A DNA stretch of 64,000 nt from Schistosoma haematobium (lineage: Eukaryota > Platyhelminthes > Trematoda > Strigeidida > Schistosomatidae), in contig NC_067195.1 of the NCBI RefSeq assembly GCF_000699445.3, forward strand, positions 52,246,465-52,310,464. The letters run 5' to 3'. Positions 33,449 through 45,988 of the stretch are shown here, piece after piece. Positions within the stretch are counted from its first letter, which is position 1. Every line of letters starts with the position of its first letter. The notes below the pieces were generated by a model. The model was not told the origin of the DNA. It worked only from the letters and a program-made list of their open reading frames with translations, and ran no database searches. A program made the position numbers and the translations under genes.

Positions 33449-34267
33449 ATGACTCTCCTTCCCGATCAGTTGCAGCTACTACTAGATCGCCAGCAGCAGC
33501 GTTTCAGAGAAAGCCAGTTGAATGTTTTGGACAATTTACGCACGCGACTGCTAAATCTCCCATGTTTCGGAGATGTGAAAGAGATTGACGAATTAATTTC
33601 TCACTTACATACTGAACTCGAGAATGACTGCAGGATATATGAAGATGAAAACAAAAGCCTCTATGAATCCCTTATGATCAGTAATGCAAACGAGGCAGTC
33701 GCTCATAATCCGTCCAGCGATGCGGGAATGTCCAGTTCAGAATCATGCCCTGTTGTGGGTTCAAATCCCACTGTTCCTGAAACGTGTACAGACAGTGATG
33801 TACCCAGCTCACAGGAAGAAGATCTCTCATCAAATGCTCATAAATTAATTACAGTGCCCTCTCATAAGGAAACAGGAAACAAATCGTGCAGTATACTGAG
33901 TCTAGCTGCTCCAAACGGTCCTCATCAGTCAACAACAGGAGATTCTGATGAATCTTATTATCTAGATCCTCTTGTACCAGAAAATGTGTTAGATGCACCA
34001 AATGATGATCAGAAGTTTAATACAATTTTGATAGATGTTAATTATCCCAGTGATCGACTATCCACAAATGAGATTTTCAAGGAATTCTATGATAATGTTC
34101 CAGAAGAATCGGACGTTGATGACCTCATATCAAGCGACGTTGGTCCACACTACTTAAGCACTTTTAGTGACTTCTCTGTTCCATGTGACAATTATGTATT
34201 AAATAAAGTCAAATTAATTTTAACTTGGGGATATGAGGACCCAACATTATTTCGTGGGGGAGGATGA
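33449..34267 (+). CDS. gag-like ORF, unit 12
   Basis: Unit 32935-34326 (1392 bp). Protein identical to unit 1. State A/A/G. Confidence 0.68.
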   Translation: MTLLPDQLQLLLDRQQQRFRESQLNVLDNLRTRLLNLPCFGDVKEIDELISHLHTELENDCRIYEDENKSLYESLMISNANEAVAHNPSSDAGMSSSESCPVVGSNPTVPETCTDSDVPSSQEEDLSSNAHKLITVPSHKETGNKSCSILSLAAPNGPHQSTTGDSDESYYLDPLVPENVLDAPNDDQKFNTILIDVNYPSDRLSTNEIFKEFYDNVPEESDVDDLISSDVGPHYLSTFSDFSVPCDNYVLNKVKLILTWGYEDPTLFRGGG

Positions 34268-34840
34268 ACGCAGAAAATTTTAAAATCCGGATATTAACTT
34301 CCGATCTTTTAAAAAAAAAGGGGAGGTGTTAGGATAGTCGGAAAAATATACCAATAATTATCGTGTTAAGTCTATGGTGGCCTTGGACCTTAAATGTACA
34401 TTTCCTATTGGTCGATGTTTACTTCACTTGTTAAATATTTTGTAAATGTTGTTTCCTATTTTATGGTACGATGTATGCTTGATTGGTATATAAATAGAGT
34501 ATGTTTGAAATATAATGATTCATAACTCAGAGGCTGTGACTTGTGTTCTTGACTCAACTGGCTAGGACAGACAGCGAAGCAGGGCCAATCAGGGCACTAG
34601 GTCGTCCCTTACGTGTCACTGTCGCAGAAGCGGTCGATAAATAACGCTGCGCATCTATCCTGCAGTCTCCCGTTACAACAATTGGCGACGGGGTAGAGAA
34701 AATTTCGAACCCTGTAATTGGACAAGATTCAGCCTATCTTTTTTTTGACCAATCAATATCCAGATTTGTCATCGGCGTCCTTGAGAATCATTGCTTGTTA
34801 ATTGATTACAGTATTTCTCATTACCCTGCTGACTCAGGAA

Positions 34841-35659
34841 ATGACTCTCCTTCCCGATCAGTTGCAGCTACTACTAGATCGCCAGCAGCAGCGTTTCAGA
34901 GAAAGCCAGTTGAATGTTTTGGACAATTTACGCACGCGACTGCTAAATCTCCCATGTTTCGGAGATGTGAAAGAGATTGACGAATTAATTTCTCACTTAC
35001 ATACTGAACTCGAGAATGACTGCAGGATATATGAAGATGAAAACAAAAGCCTCTATGAATCCCTTATGATCAGTAATGCAAACGAGGCAGTCGCTCATAA
35101 TCCGTCCAGCGATGCGGGAATGTCCAGTTCAGAATCATGCCCTGTTGTGGGTTCAAATCCCACTGTTCCTGAAACGTGTACAGACAGTGATGTACCCAGC
35201 TCACAGGAAGAAGATCTCTCATCAAATGCTCATAAATTAATTACAGTGCCCTCTCATAAGGAAACAGGAAACAAATCGTGCAGTATACTGAGTCTAGCTG
35301 CTCCAAACGGTCCTCATCAGTCAACAACAGGAGATTCTGATGAATCTTATTATCTAGATCCTCTTGTACCAGAAAATGTGTTAGATGCACCAAATGATGA
35401 TCAGAAGTTTAATACAATTTTGATAGATGTTAATTATCCCAGTGATCGACTATCCACAAATGAGATTTTCAAGGAATTCTATGATAATGTTCCAGAAGAA
35501 TCGGACGTTGATGACCTCATATCAAGCGACGTTGGTCCACACTACTTAAGCACTTTTAGTGACTTCTCTGTTCCATGTGACAATTATGTATTAAATAAAG
35601 TCAAATTAATTTTAACTTGGGGATATGAGGACCCAACATTATTTCGTGGGGGAGGATGA
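34841..35659 (+). CDS. gag-like ORF, unit 13
   Basis: Unit 34327-35721 (1395 bp). Protein identical to unit 1. State A/A/G; long polypurine A-run. Confidence 0.68.
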   Translation: MTLLPDQLQLLLDRQQQRFRESQLNVLDNLRTRLLNLPCFGDVKEIDELISHLHTELENDCRIYEDENKSLYESLMISNANEAVAHNPSSDAGMSSSESCPVVGSNPTVPETCTDSDVPSSQEEDLSSNAHKLITVPSHKETGNKSCSILSLAAPNGPHQSTTGDSDESYYLDPLVPENVLDAPNDDQKFNTILIDVNYPSDRLSTNEIFKEFYDNVPEESDVDDLISSDVGPHYLSTFSDFSVPCDNYVLNKVKLILTWGYEDPTLFRGGG

Positions 35660-36235
35660 ACGCAGAAAATTTTAAAATCCGGATATTAACTTCCGATCTT
35701 TTAAAAAAAAAAAAGGGGAGGTGTTAGGATAGTCGGAAAAATATACCAATAATTATCGTGTTAAGTCTATGGTGGCCTTGGACCTTAAATGTACATTTCC
35801 TATTGGTCGATGTTTACTTCACTTGTTAAATATTTTGTAAATGTTGTTTCCTATTTTATGGTACGATGTATGCTTGATTGGTATATAAATAGAGTATGTT
35901 TGAAATATAATGATTCATAACTCAGAGGCTGTGACTTGTGTTCTTGACTCAACTGGCTAGGACAGACAGCGAAGCAGGGCCAATCAGGGCACTAGGTCGT
36001 CCCTTACGTGTCACTGTCGCAGAAGCGGTCGATAAATAACGCTGCGCATCTATCCTGCAGTCTCCCGTTACAACAATTGGCGACGGGGTAGAGAAAATTT
36101 CGAACCCTGTAATTGGACAAGATTCAGCCTATCTTTTTTTTGACCAATCAATATCCAGATTTGTCATCGGCGTCCTTGAGAATCATTGCTTGTTAATTGA
36201 TTACAGTATTTCTCATTACCCTGCTGACTCAGGAA

Positions 36236-37054
36236 ATGACTCTCCTTCCCGATCAGTTGCAGCTACTACTAGATCGCCAGCAGCAGCGTTTCAGAGAAAG
36301 CCAGTTGAATGTTTTGGACAATTTACGCACGCGACTGCTAAATCTCCCATGTTTCGGAGATGTGAAAGAGATTGACGAATTAATTTCTCACTTACATACT
36401 GAACTCGAGAATGACTGCAGGATATATGAAGATGAAAACAAAAGCCTCTATGAATCCCTTATGATCAGTAATGCAAACGAGGCAGTCGCTCATAATCCGT
36501 CCAGCGATGCGGGAATGTCCAGTTCAGAATCATGCCCTGTTGTGGGTTCAAATCCCACTGTTCCTGAAACGTGTACAGACAGTGATGTACCCAGCTCACA
36601 GGAAGAAGATCTCTCATCAAATGCTCATAAATTAATTACAGTGCCCTCTCATAAGGAAACAGGAAACAAATCGTGCAGTATACTGAGTCTAGCTGCTCCA
36701 AACGGTCCTCATCAGTCAACAACAGGAGATTCTGATGAATCTTATTATCTAGATCCTCTTGTACCAGAAAATGTGTTAGATGCACCAAATGATGATCAGA
36801 AGTTTAATACAATTTTGATAGATGTTAATTATCCCAGTGATCGACTATCCACAAATGAGATTTTCAAGGAATTCTATGATAATGTTCCAGAAGAATCGGA
36901 CGTTGATGACCTCATATCAAGCGACGTTGGTCCACACTACTTAAGCACTTTTAGTGACTTCTCTGTTCCATGTGACAATTATGTATTAAATAAAGTCAAA
37001 TTAATTTTAACTTGGGGATATGAGGACCCAACATTATTTCGTGGGGGAGGATGA
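36236..37054 (+). CDS. gag-like ORF, unit 14
   Basis: Unit 35722-37115 (1394 bp). Protein identical to unit 1. State A/A/G. Confidence 0.68.
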   Translation: MTLLPDQLQLLLDRQQQRFRESQLNVLDNLRTRLLNLPCFGDVKEIDELISHLHTELENDCRIYEDENKSLYESLMISNANEAVAHNPSSDAGMSSSESCPVVGSNPTVPETCTDSDVPSSQEEDLSSNAHKLITVPSHKETGNKSCSILSLAAPNGPHQSTTGDSDESYYLDPLVPENVLDAPNDDQKFNTILIDVNYPSDRLSTNEIFKEFYDNVPEESDVDDLISSDVGPHYLSTFSDFSVPCDNYVLNKVKLILTWGYEDPTLFRGGG

Positions 37055-37629
37055 ACGCAGAAAATTTTAAAATCCGGATATTAACTTCCGATCTTTTAAA
37101 AAAAAAAAGGGGAGGTGTTAGGATAGTCGGAAAAATATACCAATAATTATCGTGTTAAGTCTATGGTGGCCTTGGACCTTAAATGTACATTTCCTATTGG
37201 TCGATGTTTACTTCACTTGTTAAATATTTTGTAAATGTTGTTTCCTATTTTATGGTACGATGTATGCTTGATTGGTATATAAATAGAGTATGTTTGAAAT
37301 ATAATGATTCATAACTCAGAGGCTGTGACTTGTGTTCTTGACTCAACTGGCTAGGACAGACAGCGAAGCAGGGCCAATCAGGGCACTAGGTCGTCCCTTA
37401 CGTGTCACTGTCGCAGAAGCGGTCGATAAATAACGCTGCGCATCTATCCTGCAGTCTCCCGTTACAACAATTGGCGACGGGGTAGAGAAAATTTCGAACC
37501 CTGTAATTGGACAAGATTCAGCCTATCTTTTTTTTGACCAATCAATATCCAGATTTGTCATCGGCGTCCTTGAGAATCATTGCTTGTTAATTGATTACAG
37601 TATTTCTCATTACCCTGCTGACTCAGGAA

Positions 37630-38448
37630 ATGACTCTCCTTCCCGATCAGTTGCAGCTACTACTAGATCGCCAGCAGCAGCGTTTCAGAGAAAGCCAGTT
37701 GAATGTTTTGGACAATTTACGCACGCGACTGCTAAATCTCCCATGTTTCGGAGATGTGAAAGAGATTGACGAATTAATTTCTCACTTACATACTGAACTC
37801 GAGAATGACTGCAGGATATATGAAGATGAAAACAAAAGCCTCTATGAATCCCTTATGATCAGTAATGCAAACGAGGCAGTCGCTCATAATCCGTCCAGCG
37901 ATGCGGGAATGTCCAGTTCAGAATCATGCCCTGTTGTGGGTTCAAATCCCACTGTTCCTGAAACGTGTACAGACAGTGATGTACCCAGCTCACAGGAAGA
38001 AGATCTCTCATCAAATGCTCATAAATTAATTACAGTGCCCTCTCATAAGGAAACAGGAAACAAATCGTGCAGTATACTGAGTCTAGCTGCTCCAAACGGT
38101 CCTCATCAGTCAACAACAGGAGATTCTGATGAATCTTATTATCTAGATCCTCTTGTACCAGAAAATGTGTTAGATGCACCAAATGATGATCAGAAGTTTA
38201 ATACAATTTTGATAGATGTTAATTATCCCAGTGATCGACTATCCACAAATGAGATTTTCAAGGAATTCTATGATAATGTTCCAGAAGAATCGGACGTTGA
38301 TGACCTCATATCAAGCGACGTTGGTCCACACTACTTAAGCACTTTTAGTGACTTCTCTGTTCCATGTGACAATTATGTATTAAATAAAGTCAAATTAATT
38401 TTAACTTGGGGATATGAGGACCCAACATTATTTCGTGGGGGAGGATGA
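37630..38448 (+). CDS. gag-like ORF, unit 15
   Basis: Unit 37116-38510 (1395 bp). Protein identical to unit 1. Last unit of the A/A/G block; its polypurine tract has GGG rather than GGGG. Confidence 0.68.
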   Translation: MTLLPDQLQLLLDRQQQRFRESQLNVLDNLRTRLLNLPCFGDVKEIDELISHLHTELENDCRIYEDENKSLYESLMISNANEAVAHNPSSDAGMSSSESCPVVGSNPTVPETCTDSDVPSSQEEDLSSNAHKLITVPSHKETGNKSCSILSLAAPNGPHQSTTGDSDESYYLDPLVPENVLDAPNDDQKFNTILIDVNYPSDRLSTNEIFKEFYDNVPEESDVDDLISSDVGPHYLSTFSDFSVPCDNYVLNKVKLILTWGYEDPTLFRGGG

Positions 38449-39024
38449 ACGCAGAAAATTTTAAAATCCGGATATTAACTTCCGATCTTTTAAAAAAAAA
38501 AAAAGGGAGGTGTTAGGATAGTCGGAAAAATATACCAATAATTATCGTGTTAAGTCTATGGTGGCCTTGGACCTTAAATGTACATTTCCTATTGGTCGAT
38601 GTTTACTTCACTTGTTAAATATTTTGTAAATGTTGTTTCCTATTTTATGGTACGATGTATGCTTGATTGGTATATAAATAGAGTATGTTTGAAATATAAT
38701 GATTCATAACTCAGAGGCTGTGACTTGTGTTCTTGACTCAACTGGCTAGGACAGACAGCGAAGCAGGGCCAATCAGGGCACTAGGTCGTCCCTTACGTGT
38801 CACTGTCGCAGAAGCGGTCGATAAATAACGCTGCGCATCTATCCTGCAGTCTCCCGTTACAACAATTGGCGACGGGGTAGAGAAAATTTCGAACCCTGTA
38901 ATTGGACAAGATTCAGCCTATCTTTTTTTTGACCAATCAATATCCAGATTTGTCATCGGCGTCCTTGAGAATCATTGCTTGTTAATTGATTACAGTATTT
39001 CTCATTACCCTGCTGACTCAGGAA

Positions 39025-39858
39025 ATGACTCTCCTTCCCGATCAGTTACAGCTACTACTAGATCGCCAGCAGCAGCGTTTCAGAGAAAGCCAGTTGAATG
39101 TTTTGGACAATTTACGCACGCGACTGCTAAATCTCCCATGTTTCGGAGATGTGAAAGAGATTGACGAATTAATTTCTCACTTACATACTGAACTCGAGAA
39201 TGACTGCAGGATATATGAAGATGAAAACAAAAGCCTCTATGAATCCCTTATGATCAGTAATGCAAACGAGGCAGTCGCTCATAATCCGTCCAGCGATGCG
39301 GGAATGTCCAGTTCAGAATCATGCCCTGTTGTGGGTTCAAATCCCACTGTTCCTGAAACGTGTACAGACAGTGATGTACCCAGCTCACAGGAAGAAGATC
39401 TCTCATCAAATGCTCATAAATTAATTACAGTGCCCTCTCATAAGGAAACAGGAAACAAATCGTGCAGTATACTGAGTCTAGCTGCTCCAAACGGTCCTCA
39501 TCAGTCAACAACAGGAGATTCTGATGAATCTTATTATCTAGATCCTCTTGTACCAGAAAATGTGTTAGATGCACCAAATGATGATCAGAAGTTTAATACA
39601 ATTTTGATAGATGTTAATTATCCCAGTGATCGACTATCCACAAATGAGATTTTCAAGGAATTCTATGATAATGTTCCAGAAGAATCGGACGTTGATGACC
39701 TCATATCAAGCGACGTTGGTCCACACTACTTAAGCACTTTTAGTGACTTCTCTGTTCCATGTGACAATTATGTATTAAATAAAGTCAAATTAATTTTAAC
39801 TTGGGGATATGAGGACCCAACATTATTTCGTGGGGAGGATGAACGCAGAAAATTTTAA
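39025..39858 (+). CDS. gag-like ORF, unit 16 (variant C-terminus)
   Basis: Unit 38511-39901 (1391 bp). Same G-run deletion and GEDERRKF ending as unit 10 (277 aa), but with an intact GGGG polypurine tract. First unit of the A/A/A block (synonymous change at Leu8). Confidence 0.66.
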   Translation: MTLLPDQLQLLLDRQQQRFRESQLNVLDNLRTRLLNLPCFGDVKEIDELISHLHTELENDCRIYEDENKSLYESLMISNANEAVAHNPSSDAGMSSSESCPVVGSNPTVPETCTDSDVPSSQEEDLSSNAHKLITVPSHKETGNKSCSILSLAAPNGPHQSTTGDSDESYYLDPLVPENVLDAPNDDQKFNTILIDVNYPSDRLSTNEIFKEFYDNVPEESDVDDLISSDVGPHYLSTFSDFSVPCDNYVLNKVKLILTWGYEDPTLFRGEDERRKF

Positions 39859-40415
39859 AATCCGGATATTAACTTCCGATCTTTTAAAAAAAAAGGGGAG
39901 GTGTTAGGATAGTCGGAAAAATATACCAATAATTATCGTGTTAAGTCTATGGTGGCCTTGGACCTTAAATGTACATTTCCTATTGGTCGATGTTTACTTC
40001 ACTTGTTAAATATTTTGTAAATGTTGTTTCCTATTTTATGGTACGATGTATGCTTGATTGGTATATAAATAGAGTATGTTTGAAATATAATGATTCATAA
40101 CTCAGAGGCTGTGACTTGTGTTCTTGACTCAACTGGCTAGGACAGACAGCGAAGCAGGGCCAATCAGGGCACTAGGTCGTCCCTTACGTGTCACTGTCGC
40201 AGAAGCGGTCGATAAATAACGCTGCGCATCTATCCTGCAGTCTCCCGTTACAACAATTGGCGACGGGGTAGAGAAAATTTCGAACCCTGTAATTGGACAA
40301 GATTCAGCCTATCTTTTTTTTGACCAATCAATATCCAGATTTGTCATCGGCGTCCTTGAGAATCATTGCTTGTTAATTGATTACAGTATTTCTCATTACC
40401 CTGCTGACTCAGGAA

Positions 40416-41234
40416 ATGACTCTCCTTCCCGATCAGTTACAGCTACTACTAGATCGCCAGCAGCAGCGTTTCAGAGAAAGCCAGTTGAATGTTTTGGACA
40501 ATTTACGCACGCGACTGCTAAATCTCCCATGTTTCGGAGATGTGAAAGAGATTGACGAATTAATTTCTCACTTACATACTGAACTCGAGAATGACTGCAG
40601 GATATATGAAGATGAAAACAAAAGCCTCTATGAATCCCTTATGATCAGTAATGCAAACGAGGCAGTCGCTCATAATCCGTCCAGCGATGCGGGAATGTCC
40701 AGTTCAGAATCATGCCCTGTTGTGGGTTCAAATCCCACTGTTCCTGAAACGTGTACAGACAGTGATGTACCCAGCTCACAGGAAGAAGATCTCTCATCAA
40801 ATGCTCATAAATTAATTACAGTGCCCTCTCATAAGGAAACAGGAAACAAATCGTGCAGTATACTGAGTCTAGCTGCTCCAAACGGTCCTCATCAGTCAAC
40901 AACAGGAGATTCTGATGAATCTTATTATCTAGATCCTCTTGTACCAGAAAATGTGTTAGATGCACCAAATGATGATCAGAAGTTTAATACAATTTTGATA
41001 GATGTTAATTATCCCAGTGATCGACTATCCACAAATGAGATTTTCAAGGAATTCTATGATAATGTTCCAGAAGAATCGGACGTTGATGACCTCATATCAA
41101 GCGACGTTGGTCCACACTACTTAAGCACTTTTAGTGACTTCTCTGTTCCATGTGACAATTATGTATTAAATAAAGTCAAATTAATTTTAACTTGGGGATA
41201 TGAGGACCCAACATTATTTCGTGGGGGAGGATGA
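40416..41234 (+). CDS. gag-like ORF, unit 17
   Basis: Unit 39902-41293 (1392 bp). Protein identical to unit 1. State A/A/A. Confidence 0.68.
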   Translation: MTLLPDQLQLLLDRQQQRFRESQLNVLDNLRTRLLNLPCFGDVKEIDELISHLHTELENDCRIYEDENKSLYESLMISNANEAVAHNPSSDAGMSSSESCPVVGSNPTVPETCTDSDVPSSQEEDLSSNAHKLITVPSHKETGNKSCSILSLAAPNGPHQSTTGDSDESYYLDPLVPENVLDAPNDDQKFNTILIDVNYPSDRLSTNEIFKEFYDNVPEESDVDDLISSDVGPHYLSTFSDFSVPCDNYVLNKVKLILTWGYEDPTLFRGGG

Positions 41235-41807
41235 ACGCAGAAAATTTTAAAATCCGGATATTAACTTCCGATCTTTTAAAAAAAAAGGGGAGGTGTTAGG
41301 ATAGTCGGAAAAATATACCAATAATTATCGTGTTAAGTCTATGGTGGCCTTGGACCTTAAATGTACATTTCCTATTGGTCGATGTTTACTTCACTTGTTA
41401 AATATTTTGTAAATGTTGTTTCCTATTTTATGGTACGATGTATGCTTGATTGGTATATAAATAGAGTATGTTTGAAATATAATGATTCATAACTCAGAGG
41501 CTGTGACTTGTGTTCTTGACTCAACTGGCTAGGACAGACAGCGAAGCAGGGCCAATCAGGGCACTAGGTCGTCCCTTACGTGTCACTGTCGCAGAAGCGG
41601 TCGATAAATAACGCTGCGCATCTATCCTGCAGTCTCCCGTTACAACAATTGGCGACGGGGTAGAGAAAATTTCGAACCCTGTAATTGGACAAGATTCAGC
41701 CTATCTTTTTTTTGACCAATCAATATCCAGATTTGTCATCGGCGTCCTTGAGAATCATTGCTTGTTAATTGATTACAGTATTTCTCATTACCCTGCTGAC
41801 TCAGGAA

Positions 41808-42626
41808 ATGACTCTCCTTCCCGATCAGTTACAGCTACTACTAGATCGCCAGCAGCAGCGTTTCAGAGAAAGCCAGTTGAATGTTTTGGACAATTTACGC
41901 ACGCGACTGCTAAATCTCCCATGTTTCGGAGATGTGAAAGAGATTGACGAATTAATTTCTCACTTACATACTGAACTCGAGAATGACTGCAGGATATATG
42001 AAGATGAAAACAAAAGCCTCTATGAATCCCTTATGATCAGTAATGCAAACGAGGCAGTCGCTCATAATCCGTCCAGCGATGCGGGAATGTCCAGTTCAGA
42101 ATCATGCCCTGTTGTGGGTTCAAATCCCACTGTTCCTGAAACGTGTACAGACAGTGATGTACCCAGCTCACAGGAAGAAGATCTCTCATCAAATGCTCAT
42201 AAATTAATTACAGTGCCCTCTCATAAGGAAACAGGAAACAAATCGTGCAGTATACTGAGTCTAGCTGCTCCAAACGGTCCTCATCAGTCAACAACAGGAG
42301 ATTCTGATGAATCTTATTATCTAGATCCTCTTGTACCAGAAAATGTGTTAGATGCACCAAATGATGATCAGAAGTTTAATACAATTTTGATAGATGTTAA
42401 TTATCCCAGTGATCGACTATCCACAAATGAGATTTTCAAGGAATTCTATGATAATGTTCCAGAAGAATCGGACGTTGATGACCTCATATCAAGCGACGTT
42501 GGTCCACACTACTTAAGCACTTTTAGTGACTTCTCTGTTCCATGTGACAATTATGTATTAAATAAAGTCAAATTAATTTTAACTTGGGGATATGAGGACC
42601 CAACATTATTTCGTGGGGGAGGATGA
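41808..42626 (+). CDS. gag-like ORF, unit 18
   Basis: Unit 41294-42686 (1393 bp). Protein identical to unit 1. State A/A/A. Confidence 0.68.
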   Translation: MTLLPDQLQLLLDRQQQRFRESQLNVLDNLRTRLLNLPCFGDVKEIDELISHLHTELENDCRIYEDENKSLYESLMISNANEAVAHNPSSDAGMSSSESCPVVGSNPTVPETCTDSDVPSSQEEDLSSNAHKLITVPSHKETGNKSCSILSLAAPNGPHQSTTGDSDESYYLDPLVPENVLDAPNDDQKFNTILIDVNYPSDRLSTNEIFKEFYDNVPEESDVDDLISSDVGPHYLSTFSDFSVPCDNYVLNKVKLILTWGYEDPTLFRGGG

Positions 42627-43200
42627 ACGCAGAAAATTTTAAAATCCGGATATTAACTTCCGATCTTTTAAAAAAAAAAGGGGAGGTGTTAGGATAGTCG
42701 GAAAAATATACCAATAATTATCGTGTTAAGTCTATGGTGGCCTTGGACCTTAAATGTACATTTCCTATTGGTCGATGTTTACTTCACTTGTTAAATATTT
42801 TGTAAATGTTGTTTCCTATTTTATGGTACGATGTATGCTTGATTGGTATATAAATAGAGTATGTTTGAAATATAATGATTCATAACTCAGAGGCTGTGAC
42901 TTGTGTTCTTGACTCAACTGGCTAGGACAGACAGCGAAGCAGGGCCAATCAGGGCACTAGGTCGTCCCTTACGTGTCACTGTCGCAGAAGCGGTCGATAA
43001 ATAACGCTGCGCATCTATCCTGCAGTCTCCCGTTACAACAATTGGCGACGGGGTAGAGAAAATTTCGAACCCTGTAATTGGACAAGATTCAGCCTATCTT
43101 TTTTTTGACCAATCAATATCCAGATTTGTCATCGGCGTCCTTGAGAATCATTGCTTGTTAATTGATTACAGTATTTCTCATTACCCTGCTGACTCAGGAA

Positions 43201-44019
43201 ATGACTCTCCTTCCCGATCAGTTACAGCTACTACTAGATCGCCAGCAGCAGCGTTTCAGAGAAAGCCAGTTGAATGTTTTGGACAATTTACGCACGCGAC
43301 TGCTAAATCTCCCATGTTTCGGAGATGTGAAAGAGATTGACGAATTAATTTCTCACTTACATACTGAACTCGAGAATGACTGCAGGATATATGAAGATGA
43401 AAACAAAAGCCTCTATGAATCCCTTATGATCAGTAATGCAAACGAGGCAGTCGCTCATAATCCGTCCAGCGATGCGGGAATGTCCAGTTCAGAATCATGC
43501 CCTGTTGTGGGTTCAAATCCCACTGTTCCTGAAACGTGTACAGACAGTGATGTACCCAGCTCACAGGAAGAAGATCTCTCATCAAATGCTCATAAATTAA
43601 TTACAGTGCCCTCTCATAAGGAAACAGGAAACAAATCGTGCAGTATACTGAGTCTAGCTGCTCCAAACGGTCCTCATCAGTCAACAACAGGAGATTCTGA
43701 TGAATCTTATTATCTAGATCCTCTTGTACCAGAAAATGTGTTAGATGCACCAAATGATGATCAGAAGTTTAATACAATTTTGATAGATGTTAATTATCCC
43801 AGTGATCGACTATCCACAAATGAGATTTTCAAGGAATTCTATGATAATGTTCCAGAAGAATCGGACGTTGATGACCTCATATCAAGCGACGTTGGTCCAC
43901 ACTACTTAAGCACTTTTAGTGACTTCTCTGTTCCATGTGACAATTATGTATTAAATAAAGTCAAATTAATTTTAACTTGGGGATATGAGGACCCAACATT
44001 ATTTCGTGGGGGAGGATGA
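43201..44019 (+). CDS. gag-like ORF, unit 19
   Basis: Unit 42687-44080 (1394 bp). Protein identical to unit 1. State A/A/A. Confidence 0.68.
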   Translation: MTLLPDQLQLLLDRQQQRFRESQLNVLDNLRTRLLNLPCFGDVKEIDELISHLHTELENDCRIYEDENKSLYESLMISNANEAVAHNPSSDAGMSSSESCPVVGSNPTVPETCTDSDVPSSQEEDLSSNAHKLITVPSHKETGNKSCSILSLAAPNGPHQSTTGDSDESYYLDPLVPENVLDAPNDDQKFNTILIDVNYPSDRLSTNEIFKEFYDNVPEESDVDDLISSDVGPHYLSTFSDFSVPCDNYVLNKVKLILTWGYEDPTLFRGGG

Positions 44020-44594
44020 ACGCAGAAAATTTTAAAATCCGGATATTAACTTCCGATCTTTTAAAAAAAAAAAGGGGAGGTGTTAGGATAGTCGGAAAAA
44101 TATACCAATAATTATCGTGTTAAGTCTATGGTGGCCTTGGACCTTAAATGTACATTTCCTATTGGTCGATGTTTACTTCACTTGTTAAATATTTTGTAAA
44201 TGTTGTTTCCTATTTTATGGTACGATGTATGCTTGATTGGTATATAAATAGAGTATGTTTGAAATATAATGATTCATAACTCAGAGGCTGTGACTTGTGT
44301 TCTTGACTCAACTGGCTAGGACAGACAGCGAAGCAGGGCCAATCAGGGCACTAGGTCGTCCCTTACGTGTCACTGTCGCAGAAGCGGTCGATAAATAACG
44401 CTGCGCATCTATCCTGCAGTCTCCCGTTACAACAATTGGCGACGGGGTAGAGAAAATTTCGAACCCTGTAATTGGACAAGATTCAGCCTATCTTTTTTTT
44501 GACCAATCAATATCCAGATTTGTCATCGGCGTCCTTGAGAATCATTGCTTGTTAATTGATTACAGTATTTCTCATTACCCTGCTGACTCAGGAA

Positions 44595-45413
44595 ATGACT
44601 CTCCTTCCCGATCAGTTACAGCTACTACTAGATCGCCAGCAGCAGCGTTTCAGAGAAAGCCAGTTGAATGTTTTGGACAATTTACGCACGCGACTGCTAA
44701 ATCTCCCATGTTTCGGAGATGTGAAAGAGATTGACGAATTAATTTCTCACTTACATACTGAACTCGAGAATGACTGCAGGATATATGAAGATGAAAACAA
44801 AAGCCTCTATGAATCCCTTATGATCAGTAATGCAAACGAGGCAGTCGCTCATAATCCGTCCAGCGATGCGGGAATGTCCAGTTCAGAATCATGCCCTGTT
44901 GTGGGTTCAAATCCCACTGTTCCTGAAACGTGTACAGACAGTGATGTACCCAGCTCACAGGAAGAAGATCTCTCATCAAATGCTCATAAATTAATTACAG
45001 TGCCCTCTCATAAGGAAACAGGAAACAAATCGTGCAGTATACTGAGTCTAGCTGCTCCAAACGGTCCTCATCAGTCAACAACAGGAGATTCTGATGAATC
45101 TTATTATCTAGATCCTCTTGTACCAGAAAATGTGTTAGATGCACCAAATGATGATCAGAAGTTTAATACAATTTTGATAGATGTTAATTATCCCAGTGAT
45201 CGACTATCCACAAATGAGATTTTCAAGGAATTCTATGATAATGTTCCAGAAGAATCGGACGTTGATGACCTCATATCAAGCGACGTTGGTCCACACTACT
45301 TAAGCACTTTTAGTGACTTCTCTGTTCCATGTGACAATTATGTATTAAATAAAGTCAAATTAATTTTAACTTGGGGATATGAGGACCCAACATTATTTCG
45401 TGGGGGAGGATGA
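44595..45413 (+). CDS. gag-like ORF, unit 20
   Basis: Unit 44081-45474 (1394 bp). Protein identical to unit 1. State A/A/A. Confidence 0.68.
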   Translation: MTLLPDQLQLLLDRQQQRFRESQLNVLDNLRTRLLNLPCFGDVKEIDELISHLHTELENDCRIYEDENKSLYESLMISNANEAVAHNPSSDAGMSSSESCPVVGSNPTVPETCTDSDVPSSQEEDLSSNAHKLITVPSHKETGNKSCSILSLAAPNGPHQSTTGDSDESYYLDPLVPENVLDAPNDDQKFNTILIDVNYPSDRLSTNEIFKEFYDNVPEESDVDDLISSDVGPHYLSTFSDFSVPCDNYVLNKVKLILTWGYEDPTLFRGGG

Positions 45414-45988
45414 ACGCAGAAAATTTTAAAATCCGGATATTAACTTCCGATCTTTTAAAAAAAAAAAGGGGAGGTGTTAGGATAGTCGGAAAAATATACC
45501 AATAATTATCGTGTTAAGTCTATGGTGGCCTTGGACCTTAAATGTACATTTCCTATTGGTCGATGTTTACTTCACTTGTTAAATATTTTGTAAATGTTGT
45601 TTCCTATTTTATGGTACGATGTATGCTTGATTGGTATATAAATAGAGTATGTTTGAAATATAATGATTCATAACTCAGAGGCTGTGACTTGTGTTCTTGA
45701 CTCAACTGGCTAGGACAGACAGCGAAGCAGGGCCAATCAGGGCACTAGGTCGTCCCTTACGTGTCACTGTCGCAGAAGCGGTCGATAAATAACGCTGCGC
45801 ATCTATCCTGCAGTCTCCCGTTACAACAATTGGCGACGGGGTAGAGAAAATTTCGAACCCTGTAATTGGACAAGATTCAGCCTATCTTTTTTTTGACCAA
45901 TCAATATCCAGATTTGTCATCGGCGTCCTTGAGAATCATTGCTTGTTAATTGATTACAGTATTTCTCATTACCCTGCTGACTCAGGAA

